64,000 nt of DNA, taken from NCBI GenBank assembly GCA_027563935.2, contig CM050448.1:122872493-122936492 (forward strand). Reading direction: 5' to 3'. Both the position numbers and the translations under genes were made by a program. A model generated the notes under the pieces. It had not been told where the DNA came from, did no database searches, and was given only the letters and a program-made list of their open reading frames with translations. Origin of the DNA: Costus lasius. Taxonomy: Eukaryota > Streptophyta > Magnoliopsida > Zingiberales > Costaceae. The stretch's first letter is position 1, and the number at the start of each line of letters is the position of its first letter. Of this stretch, positions 1 through 10,639 are shown piece after piece.

Positions 1-1318
1 TTACAGCAATTTCAGATACACTAGAAGAACATATCTACTATCTTTCTTTAATTGATCCACATTCTAAACTGAAACTGGTAAAAGACATTTTCTATAAAAA
101 AAAAATATCCTGGTTGTTATTTGATTGAGAAAATAAAGTTCACAGAGGAAGGACGAGTGCAAAGAAAAACACACAATATATAACAATTGTAAGTATCTTA
201 GAGAATAACCTGTATAAGGCAACAACAGTGTTGGTTTTACAAATCAAGATATATCGACAGTAAAAGATGACATTAGTATGACAGGCACAATTTGATAGTC
301 AATTCAGGAATTAAGACATATCAAGAGTTTCAAACTGAGTAAAACTTGCATGTCAGGCAAGGTTTTTCCTACTCCCTTATGGTTAAACCATTTAGCTATT
401 ATATAAGCACTAGAATCTAGTGAACTATAGAGCATAAATATTTCCTAGGGTAAGCAAGTTGTCCAACTTGTCATAAGAATACTAACATCTCAACATGTAC
501 TTTTAACTTTAACCATTTTTATTGATGAAACAGTTAAATCATCCAGTTAACCTATATAACTAGACCAATAGAAGAAGAATTAGTTTTGTCATGAGACTCA
601 TGAAATTCACCAACATAAATGAAACATTACTTGTGTTAAATCATTGACCTAACTTATAAAATCATAACTATATAAATTGATCATTTATTTCCTAACAAAA
701 CTTACTTTTATGGATAATTGCTCACCTACAAAAAAATTAACATATCAGGAGCACTGGGAATGAGTTTTAAACCCTAAACCCATTTAATTGAATGTACTTA
801 TCCGGTGATTGATACTTTCTTTTACTATTTTAGATCCAATTCTGATCATTTGCATCATTAGTCTATTGCAATTCAAGATCCACTTCTGACCTTGTAGATT
901 CCACATTTGTCTCTCTTGTATGTGTTAGATCATGAATACAAAAGATGAGTAATTTTCTAATAGCTTAAGCTTTTGTTATATGTAAACCTTCAACCCATCT
1001 GCAAACTTAATTAGATTAGCAAAATATCATAATTTTTCAGGTGCGCTTAAGAGCAATCCAACATTGACATTTTGAAATATTAAGAAAACTGCCTTTTCTT
1101 TTATTGTAATGTAACTGTTAGAAATTCATGTTAAAGTAATATTCATCCCATATAAAGCAAGTAGGAACAAAGTTAAGAGAAGCAAAATTCTGCAATTACT
1201 TTCAAACTTCATCAAATTAAATTTGAAACACAGATAAAAAACGTCACCCAGAACCACAAGGTAAATGAAAGAGAAAACGGTATGAACATATTAAATTTAA
1301 GTGTAAGGAGTATGTAAC
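1..1318 (-). other. Intron 1 of the Raf-like kinase gene, running off the window
   Basis: AT-rich sequence with no reading frame of interest. It follows the splice donor of the kinase exon (GT at 1318-1317 on the minus strand). The next kinase exon should begin with the conserved lysine that follows the glycine-rich loop. No such exon is visible on the minus strand here, so the first coding intron is longer than 1.3 kb and the rest of the gene lies left of the window. Confidence 0.6.
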
Positions 1319-1643
1319 CTGCAACATCTTGTCCATCATACACGCCTCGATAAACTGTACCGTAGGTCCCCTGTGCAATGATATGACTTAGTTCCAGCTT
1401 TGATAAATCAATCTCCCATTCTTCCTTTGGTTTCTGAGAATTACTTCTCTCCTTTAACCAAATCTTCGAGAGTGTGTTCTCCAGTTGTATATCTAGGTTC
1501 GTCAGGTCAAATTTATCAGCCCTTAGAAACAAATCCCTACCACTTTTAGAGAAGTTATCAGTTCCCTTCAGTTTATAGTTTGATCCTTCTCCTTCGACGG
1601 AAGCAACTCCAACAATCGCATTTCCCTCTGCTTTTCCGCCCAT
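1319..1643 (-). CDS. Raf-like MAPKKK (C group) protein kinase, first coding exon only
   Basis: Partial gene: 108 codons plus one base, starting at the ATG at 1643 and ending at a clean donor. The end of the exon reads EWEIDLSKLELSHIIAQGTYGTVY and onward, carrying the glycine-rich ATP loop (G-T-Y-G-T-V) of a kinase domain and stopping at QDVA just before the catalytic lysine. The EWEIDLSKL lead-in and the GTYGTVYRG loop are typical of the plant Raf-like C group (the ATMRK1-type cytosolic Ser/Thr or dual-specificity kinases). These are usually about 360-420 residues, so roughly a quarter of the protein is here. The roughly 70 residues before the kinase domain are poorly conserved, as is usual in the family. 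A 5' leader intron is likely: a donor at 2136-2135 and an acceptor near 1683. The substrate cannot be inferred. Confidence 0.85.
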
Positions 1644-2136
1644 GATGACAAATCACACCAACTCCAACAAGCTTTGGAAAAGCCTGGGTGCGGATACTTT
1701 TACTCAAATGTAACCTTAATATTTTCGTCGATCAAACCAACACTTGGCCACAAGAGAATAACAAACTCTAAAAGTCCCTTCTTCGTCACCGGGTTCTGAT
1801 CTACTCTTACTAAGACGCGTTGTTATACAATACGACCTGCATAGTTCCACCGCATCAATCCAAACTGAACTCTCCACCGAACCAGTACCAACTGAAACCG
1901 TGAACAGAGTCAGTTAGCAGAATGCAACGCACAAAGGGTTTCAGACGCCTACTTTCGATCACCAAAACCTCCTATGATTAACCACAGGCGTCTTGGAGAT
2001 GGAAAACCAATTCAAGCACCAGCCCCAGGCAAACGCTGAGATTATGCACAAGTAGGGTCATCAAAGAGAACGGATTTGCATAGTTTCGAATTAAAAAAAA
2101 AACAATAAATAAAAGCGGCGAGCGAGGGAGAATTAC

Positions 2137-2400
2137 CCTGGAAGACACAGAGCTGATTCGGTTTCCAATCACCAAACCACCAGTGACGAGTGGAATCTGG
2201 CTTAGGCGGGTGAAATAGGGAGGACGCGATGGAAGGAAGGCAAGGAGGAATCGGCGGGCGCGGCACGACGGAGGCAGCGTGAGGGGGAGGGAGCAAAAGA
2301 CGAAGGAGGAATCGGCGGGCGCGGCACGACGGAGGCAGCGTGAGGGGGAGGGAGCAAAAGACGCGGGCATCGGTGCCCTTAAAAATAACCCGAGGCGATC
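2137..2400 (-). promoter_or_regulatory. Probable 5' leader exon and core promoter of the kinase gene
   Basis: A GC-rich block directly upstream of the kinase exon. On the minus strand it ends at a plausible donor (CAGG followed by GTAATT, 2136-2131), which suits an intron in the 5' untranslated region. It contains a perfect or near-perfect 61-bp tandem duplication. Short reading frames in it are by-products of the duplicated GC-rich sequence. Exact transcription start is not visible. Confidence 0.4.
2242..2363. repeat. Tandem duplication, two copies of a 61-bp unit
   Basis: The segment beginning AAGGAGGAATCGGCGGGCGC occurs at 2242 and again at 2303, and the copies continue identical through the GAGGGGGAGGGAGC tract by eye. 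Both copies lie in the leader or promoter of the kinase gene. Confidence 0.85.
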
Positions 2401-2432
2401 ACTTCCAACCAAAACAGAGCGGGGCCTGGCAT

Positions 2433-2885
2433 GTCATGGTTTCGTTAACCGAATTATTGACAATGATCAACTTATTAATCGAATCATTAGGTTCGAAAAA
2501 ATCACGAATAATTAACCAATCAAACGGTTAATCGGTATCGATTAACTATAGTTAATCCATCATAATTTATTTACTAAAATTTATTTTAAAAAATTGACTT
2601 TAAATTATATATGTAAAATAAATAATTTTTAAGTTATAGTGAATGAGTTTAACTTGCAAAATAATCTTTAACCACTATAGATATATAAACAAAATAATTT
2701 TGATATATATATATATATACTGGTCGGTTCGGTTAATCGGTGAAATTTTTTTTCGCGAATCATAATCGAACTGAACCATTATACCCAAAAAATCAACCGT
2801 GAACCGAATCGATTCATTCAGTTAATCGCCTGTTCAGTTCAATTCAGTCGAATTTTCGATTCAGTTGGTTTTTTAATTTCGTGCA
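2433..2885. mobile_element. Degenerate hAT-type miniature element (GGTTAACCGA-rich)
   Basis: AT-rich core flanked by sequence full of GGTTAATCGG, TTCGGTTAATCGG and their complements, the pattern of plant miniature hAT-type elements whose ends read GGTTAACCGAA. I could not find an intact pair of terminal inverted repeats or a target duplication, so the limits are approximate. It contains a short TA microsatellite at about 2704-2720. Confidence 0.4.
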
Positions 2886-2990
2886 CGGAATATGCACAAA
2901 GAATCTTTTCTTTGCATTTTTAACACATACCCTCTCCCTTGGCAATTCGAATAATCATATAGCAAATAAATTGTATCTCTTTGATCTATT

Positions 2991-3085
2991 TTATTTATTA
3001 ATCAACTCAATCCTATCTAACTCAAACTTGACCCATATTATTTATTAATCAACTCAATCCTATCTAACTCAAACTTGACCCATAT
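2991..3085. repeat. Tandem duplication, two copies of a 47-bp unit
   Basis: The segment containing ATCAACTCAATCCTATCTAA appears at 3001 and again at 3048, with the flanking bases also repeated. It lies between the kinase gene and the 3' end of the sulfate transporter. No coding content. Confidence 0.8.
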
Positions 3086-3516
3086 GCAATAAGACTTAAT
3101 ATTTCTAAACTATTTTCAGATTGAATACTGGTCACGTTGTTAATAAATCGCTCATAAAATTTTTATGATTTTAGAATAATAAATCAATTATACAATTAAT
3201 TAAAATTAAGTTAATAAATCAGTTTACTCCGTTAACCATAAGACCAGATTCCTCTTATTGACAATGAGCTCTCACCAGTATAGTTTATTCTCCTCCTACA
3301 TAGCTTACAATATAATGCTCACACAAAAGGATGGATGCCAAACTTGTCATCCAGAAAATATAATACGCCATAACATTGTCTTCTATAAGGGATTAGTACA
3401 AAAACCTCCTCAGGGGCGCTCTTGCATTTGGCAATTGCGGCAAGATCCTAGCAGAATTCTTGGTCTCCATCCTCCTTCAACTCCAACTTGACCCTCTATG
3501 CAGCCATTCTTCCTGC

Positions 3517-6500
3517 TCAGACATTGTTCTCACATGAGGTGGATTCGCTGGCTACTGCACCAGGCTTACATGAGTGCAGCATGAAGTCACAGGCCGCTAC
3601 GGCATCCGCGATGGTGAGGAAGATCCACTCATGGCCGATGGTCTCAAGGGTCTTTGATGAGTTCAGCTTCTTCATCAACTCACTCCCTGGGTTTGCTAGA
3701 ACAAGCTAATCATAACAAAAGTAATCAAATTAGTAGGTTCAACATGCTTACTATGATCGCAGTGATTCGCAACATTTGTATACCTTAATGCCTCTTCTAT
3801 CAATAATTTTCTTCACCTCTTCTAGCATGCTAATTCCACTAGTATCAATGCTGCCAACAGCTGAAACAAAATTCAGTATTGGTAAGTTTTAATCAGCATC
3901 ACTAGCATTGGATTCCAAGGCAAGTAAGTAATCTCAACTTGTTTGAGTTGCTTACCACCCATGTCCAGAATCAAATACTGCAAGCTGGTCTCCCCCTTGG
4001 AGCCTTCCGTCTCCTCATCGACCCACCTTATTATCCTAACAATCCACCATGAATAATTGAGTGAGCAAACCACAGCTAAACTAATTGTTTTCTGCAAACA
4101 AAGTTTGTCAGCCACCACCAACCTTTCTCTCAAGTAGCTAGCATTGGCAAAGTAAATTGGAGAATCAATTGCGAGGATGAGAACTCCAGGAACACTCTGC
4201 GCCGCCGGATACTGATCGATCCGCCGGTACGCCGCTGAGTTGGGGATGTTCCCCAGCACGGTCGTCCTCGGCCTCGCGACGAACAGCAAGACCCTCAGTA
4301 TGGAAATTGCCACCTGCATTTCATCAAACAGTTAGCGTGCACACAGCACCACGGGCGGTGGAGGATCCCAATGTGCGCGCATATGTACCGCGATGACAAG
4401 TCCGATCTCGACGCTCGCGAAGACGACACCCAGGTACGCGCCCAGGCAGACGCAGAAGTCGACCTTGTCGACCTGCCACATGTGGATGGCCGCCTCGTAG
4501 TCGATGAGGCCGAGCATGGCGGCGATGATGATGGCGGAGAGGACGACCAAAGGCGTGTAGTGGAACAGCGGCGTCAGGAATAGCAGGGTGATCATCACCG
4601 CCACCGACATCACCACGTTCGATATCGCCGTCTTGCAGCCGGCGTTGTAGTTCACCGCCGATCTCGAGAACGGCCCTGTCACGTGACGCCCACAACCGTG
4701 AGTAATCCGCATCGAGCTCCATCGAACGTTGACTTCAGCAAATAAGGATCTAATTACCAGTCGTTAGGTAGCACGAGGTCAAAGATCCGACGACGTTCAT
4801 GGTTCCGATAGCGATCATCTCCTTGTTGCCGTCGATGTGGTAGTTCTTGAACATGGCGAAGCTTCTTCCAACCGCAATACCTTCCTGCAACGAACAATTT
4901 TTTTTTTAAAAAAAAAGAAATTAGTGGGCCAACCCCAAGGCCCATCTACTATTGCAGGCTCAAAGGCCCAACATGGAAAATCATATGGCCTGTTTAGGAC
5001 TTACAGCAAGAGCGATGACACCGGTAATTATGCCCGTCTTGAGGGCAATCGTAATGTATGGTGGCACAAAAGTCAAGTTAGTTACTGATGGCGGGTTTAG
5101 TCCCTTCTTCAAGTACCCAATCTATAGTCATCGAATTGATTAACTATCTTGATCAAACTAAAGGACATGGATAATTATAAAGAGAAAGGTAGAACAAAGG
5201 ACTCACCACTTGAATTCCATGGTTTTCAGCATGAGTGAGATATACTAGAAGGGTTCCCAAAATCACTGAAGTCAAGGGGGCAGCTGCAGACACCCAGAAG
5301 AACTTTGGTCTTCTCTTGCTCTGATTAATTAATTAAAAAAATAATATATTACTAAAACTTCATAAACCACACAAATTTATTGAATTAATATTTTTTTAAA
5401 AAAAAAATGATAAATCTAAATTATTTATCTCCACAATTATTGAAACAAAAAGGAGACGATGGTCTCCCTTATCTTTACATAGTGCATACAACTCTCTTAT
5501 TGAATTCCACACCTAAAAGTTGGAACCCTACCTTTCTACCTTCCACTTGTCTAAGGATTTTGGATCCTTTCATCCTTTAATCAAATTTCACTTTAGTAAA
5601 TCAGACTACTTCTAGAACAAGAGCCATCTTGTGATTAACAATTTTTAATTGATGTTGGTCTTTGTTTTGATTACCGGAATGAAATTAACTTTTAGAGTTT
5701 TCTTAAGCCACACTTAAAATTAACTTTTAGCTAGTAAAATTATATCAAAGTTATCAAGGGGTCATTTTGTCAAAGTATACATGCTATTTCTATCCTAAAC
5801 AACTTCTATTTGGTACACCAACCTTGGAGTAGATAGTTTGGTGTTCAAAATCAAACACAAGCATATATACAATGAAAAAAAAATTCAAGATGAGTTACCT
5901 AGAATATACTTTTATACTTCAATTGATACTTTAATTTAGTGTTCTTAGTAGCTCAAGTTGAGTACAAGAAGAAGAAGGAAAAGGATAGCAATCTATGGAT
6001 GGATTGATGATGATAAATTGGTGCAATAATTGGCAAGGGGCCATGGCATTGCTCAATCAATGGACGGTGGAGATTTTTCCCCTTGCCATATGTCAGGGGG
6101 CGTGTGTCCTCACAAGGCAGCTCAGTCTTTTTCTAGATTCCTTTAGTAAGTTTGACTTCGTGTCTTTCTCTATGTGTGGTCTGACTATGATTTAATTTGT
6201 TTTTTTAATTAAAAACTGTAATTACAAAAGAAAATATGGAAGAAAGTGTTTTTTTTAAAAAAAAACAAAAAGTACTTACAAAGAAACGAGTTAGGAGGAG
6301 GAAGAAGAGGAAGCCGCAGCCAAGAACAGCGCTCTCCCACCTCCACTGCATGAAAAAAAAGAGAGAAAATGTCACGTACGCACAAAGTGATTATTAATTA
6401 TCTGAATAATTTGTAATTAGAAGAGAAGAAATTGAGTGATTAAGAATTTAATAAACCTGATGAACTTGTGTGAAGACAGATTTCATGACAGAGACGAGAT

Positions 6501-7330
6501 CAGTGGCAGTGGTGAAGTGCTGGAGGCCGAGCATCCCCTTCAGCTGCTGGAGGCACACCACCGTGGCGGCGCCGCCCATGAATCCTACGATGGTTGCATG
6601 GGACAGGAAATCTACTATGAATCCGAGCCTGCAAGATTAGATTTGGTTATGTGAAGCTGATCATTTTAATCTGAATATGTATATCAAAATTCAGTAGTTC
6701 ACCTGAGCAATCCTAAGGCGGCTTGGAAGAGGCCAGCGAAGAAAGTTGTGGTGAAGGCCAAGTGCAAGTACAATGCCGGGTCTTCCGTCGGCGACACTTG
6801 GTCGCTCAGCATCGACCCGATCAGAAGCGAGGCCACGGCCACCGTCCCCACCGCCAGGTCCCGCGAGCTCCCCATCATGGCGTACACCAGCGGCGGCACG
6901 AAGCTCGAATCTACGGGCGTTAAATCAATCCTCCACTTAGGAAAGAAGAGAAAGGAAGTTAAGATACACGATATTAGCGGAATGTATGGCGGCGCTCACA
7001 TAGGCCGAGGATGGGAGGCAGGTTGGCAAGCTTGGCGTAACTGATGCCCTGCGGGATGGCGAGGCTGGCAATGGTGATGCCGGCGATGAGGTCGGCCTTG
7101 AAGAGGCCGAAGTTGTAGGTGGGCGCCCAGTCGAGGATGGGCAGGAAGTATTTGAGTCCGAGGACGAGCCTCCGCGGGCCGCTCTGGTTCCGGAACTGCC
7201 GGAGCGGGTCATCCGGGAAGAAGGTCTCCTTCAGGTTGGTCCTGAAGGTGTCGAGGAACGGCCGCGACGGCGGCACCGGCACCCGCCTGGCGAACTCAGT
7301 GCCGGGGAACACGCCGTCGGCATTCCCCAT
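3517..7330 (-). CDS. SULTR3: Group 3 sulfate transporter (SULTR3 type), 12 exons, complete
   Basis: Proton-coupled anion transporter of the SLC26/SulP family, a membrane protein with a C-terminal STAS domain. Exons on the minus strand: 7330-7000, 6910-6703, 6628-6457, 6345-6280, 5320-5207, 5121-5005, 4884-4758, 4675-4389, 4313-4123, 4035-3956, 3860-3784, 3705-3517. All introns are GT-AG, phases join without a break, and the product is 652 residues, normal for the family. Visible landmarks are DLIAGITIASLAIPQGISYA (first membrane segments), SSRDLAVGTVAVASLL, RLGFIVDFLSHATIVGFMGG, EGIAVGRSFA, GPFSRSAVNYNAGCKTA and the STAS segment VGSIDTSGI. Wording throughout is closest to SULTR3;1/3;2, and the C-terminus ends in NNV as in SULTR3;1-like proteins. 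Group 3 members have been placed at chloroplast and plasma membranes, and some move phosphate instead, so substrate and location are open. In the STAS strand the usual Ser before AVG is Gly. The 3' UTR lies below 3517. Confidence 0.95.
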
Positions 7331-7478
7331 GTAACTTCGACTGAATTAATTAATTAATTAACTGGAGTTAGTAGTTCCAGTAGGAGGAGGAGGAGGGATC
7401 GAATCGAGGCCGAGGGAGGAGGAGGAAGAAGGGCTTCGGCGGCTGGCACAGAGCGGCAAGAGGCGGAAGGGGCAGCCT

Positions 7479-7486
7479 TATATAGA
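7479..7486 (-). promoter_or_regulatory. TATA box of the sulfate transporter gene
   Basis: On the minus strand the sequence CTCTATATAAGG lies about 150 bases upstream of the start codon at 7330, giving a leader of roughly 110-120 bases. Position and sequence fit a plant TATA box. It is the only good candidate in the 300 bases upstream. Confidence 0.65.
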
Positions 7487-7885
7487 GAACTTAGAAGAGA
7501 CGAAAGGCTAGGTGGCGTGAGAGGCATATCATGGATGGTGGTCCCATAACAAATGGGGACACGTTATTGGTTTTGGTACCGTTGGATAAAAATGAAATTT
7601 TGAGAATGAATTTATGGCTACCTTACTTAACTTCTCGGGTTACGGGTATAGGCTGTTTTTTGGGCAGATACGGAGCTTGTGGCAGAGACGCACACGGGCG
7701 ATCGCCTCCAGCGTCCGTGCAGCCAAAATCAATTAAAATTCCTCTCCGCTTACGCCACGTGGATTCTTCTTCCCACCAGTGGTCAGGAAATTTCCGCTTC
7801 TAGAGTTGATACGTACAGCGCTCGATGTTTTTAATCATGCACAAAATGAGTGACCTTATAATTGCACCACGCGAGGAGCTTCTAG

Positions 7886-8370
7886 TAGGGGTGAGCATAA
7901 AACAATAAAAATCAAATTTATCGATTTATCGATCGGTAAATTGGTAAATCGATTCGATAAATTTAATTTCAGTTTTTGGTTCGGTAATAATATTTAGGTA
8001 ATTCGATTTTTAGTTTTCGGTTCAGTAAATAAATTTTCGGCTAGGTAACTTACCGATATATATATTAATATATAAAAAATAAATTTTTATTTATTAATTT
8101 TTAATTTTTTATCAGTAATTTACCGATTTACCGATCGATAATATTTTAATTATGTAATATTTTAATATTTTAATAAATTTTTTAATAAATTAATTATATA
8201 ATATTTTAATATATTTTAATTGATAAATCGGTAAATTATTTACCGATCGGTAATTAGGTAATTTAGTAATTTATCAATCGATAAATAATATGTACGGTAT
8301 CAATTTTGATAAATTAATTTTCGATAAATTGATAAATTAATTTTTAATTTTTATCGAATGTTCGCCCCTA
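7886..8370. mobile_element. hAT-type miniature element, 485 bp, with 8-bp target duplication
   Basis: Begins TAGGGGTGAGCAT and ends with the complement of TAGGGGCGAACAT. Both sides are flanked by GCTTCTAG (7878-7885 and 8371-8378), a perfect 8-bp duplication as hAT transposases make. The core is AT-rich and filled with TCGATAAATT-like and GGTAAATCGGT-like words, with no reading frame. It is a non-autonomous element lying about 400 bp upstream of the sulfate transporter promoter. Confidence 0.85.
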
Positions 8371-8378
8371 GCTTCTAG

Positions 8379-10500
8379 TTCCGCCACCCCGCGTGCGGTC
8401 GCGATCATGCCATCGTTAGGTCCGACGCGCACATGGAACCCCCATAATTTCCTTATGTGTACGGTAAAAAATTTTAATTATATCATTACTACACGTAAAG
8501 GCCTAGAATTTAGAAGCCCGTCCAATGGAAAGGCTCCACGCATCCACGCACCTAATTTAGCACTGATTGATTGAAAAAAATTTGTTAAAAAAAAGGGATG
8601 ATATGAGATATTTGATATGTATGATTATCATGGATTGAATAGCCTAGAGAGTGTGCGACATCTAATTCTTTTCAATTAAATATCAACGAAATTAAGGAAG
8701 ATGGCTCCCAATTTTACACCTCTGACTTTTTCTAATTAAGCAACCACAATCCAATTCCAAACATTCAACTTAAAAAAAAAGTCGAACTTTTTAAAATTTC
8801 AAATTATATAATTCACGCAACTCAAATTAGTCAAGGTTGACTACTTATCGAAGTTGATAAGCTTTATCCAACAAATCACTAGGAGAGATACGAAGTGAGT
8901 ATTATTGAATTATCAAAATTTATTTGCACCATTTTTTTTCCCAAAATTAACTATTTTTAGGTGTTAGCTAGCACAAGGGATCTATGAACATTTTGGGAAA
9001 AAAAAAAGGAAAAGGTAGTAATTAGCATTAATTAAATTAAATTCCCCAAATTAAGTTTTATGAATTCATTAGTACTAGACATAATAGCGTTTAGATACTA
9101 TTTTCCATGTTGACAAATGTTTTATTCTAGATGATCTCAAAACCATTTTCGTAAAAAACCCCAATTTTAATAGTTGTAAGTATGGGGATCGAATTTGAAT
9201 TAATTGAATTATGGAAATCACACCAAATTAAACACATGAGACGTGTCGTGCAGCAAGGCAAGTCGGCCCAAAGAACAAGTAATGTCAACCTTAACTGCGT
9301 GTCCACAAATTGTTTTTTTCTTCTATTTGTGTAGTGCTAGCCAATGTCAATTTGGATTTTTTGTGATTCAATTAAGTCAGCCAATATAAATAAATAAATA
9401 CAATACAGTACAAGAATAAACTAGTTAATGTCTAGCTAGCTGAGATAATTTAGGGATATTGACTATAATTGGGTCAACGCAAGCAGCAGGTGGCCCGCGT
9501 TGACCAGCTTGTCATCAGCAGCGACACCACTGCCTGCACCTGGAGTGAATTGACTTAGCTCGTCGTGCACTACTTGCTGGCCGAAGAAGTGCTTTGACCA
9601 CTAATTAATCATGCACGATAAAATGCATGCCACACGTGCGACGAACATGTTTGACTAAAGGGAGAAGTCAAAGTAGCTAATTTTTCTTGATAAGTTATAT
9701 CTATAACTTCTTTTATTTTTCTTATTTTTACACCGATTCGTGCATTTAAGAATTTAAAGTATTGATTATAAGAAGAAAAAAATTTGAAAGTATCACCATT
9801 CACTACATGAGTTCACTTTCATTTAGTCTTACATAGTTTCTGATTGATCACAACTATTATATTCATTAAAAAAGGTCATAAATAATAATATAATTTAGTT
9901 GACTTAATGGAGGAGTGAGCTCCTAGGATTTGATTTGATACGTATATTTAAAATATTTTTAAATTAATAAAATCCATAAAATATTTTGATTTAAAAATAT
10001 CAAGCTTTTTTTTTTCCCAAGAATATGTGTTATTTTAAATATTAATATAATGTACTCATGAATGGATGTGGATCAGACACACTCACTTGACGTGTGGGTC
10101 CAGTGAATATTCTTAATTTCTATCGACGTCGGGTTGGTTCTATGGCTATAATTGTGCATATCATTTATATCATTGTGCATATTAATGTGGTGCATATTTT
10201 GACGGGTACTTAATTTGAAAGATTGATGTAGTCAGCAACTAACTCTAAACTGGATGATCCTCTAGATTAATTTGCAATTTGAGAATTCAATTACTAGAAT
10301 TATAATTATTATAATTAATTTAGAATTATAATAATTATAATAAGTAATAACATTTATTAGATTTAATGGTTAAGTAAAAAATAAAAAATAATTATTACTT
10401 TTTATAATTAATTTAGAGGTCAAATTAAAGATGCTATGCACGGATTAATAGTGAACAATTCATCACTAATCAATTTTATGAACTTATGATAACATAGTAG
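8379..10500. other. Intergenic, nothing recognised
   Basis: AT-rich DNA without a convincing gene on either strand. Short frames (for example near 9609-9803) have no start context, codon bias or recognisable domain. Confidence 0.6.
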
Positions 10501-10504
10501 GTGA

Positions 10505-10590
10505 AAAAAGTCAATTAGTAAGGATTTTATTTATTGATAACAAAGTCTTGAGATAAGTTTTACGTTTAATATTTAATTTTCTAATGTTAA
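10505..10590 (+). repeat. Degenerate SINE-like sequence
   Basis: Contains a run close to the sequence at 13425-13515: AGTAAGGATTTT followed by TTATTGATAACAAAGTCTTG, then T-rich sequence. In the better copy this run sits between elements resembling the A and B boxes of a tRNA-derived SINE. This copy has lost a recognisable B box. Tentative. Confidence 0.3.
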
Positions 10591-10630
10591 TAATAATAAT
10601 AAATAATAATAAATAATAATAAATAATAAA
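10590..10630. repeat. AAT microsatellite
   Basis: Interrupted array of AATAAT and AAATAAT units directly after the SINE-like sequence. A simple repeat with no other content. Confidence 0.9.
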
Positions 10631-10639
10631 AAGAAAGGT

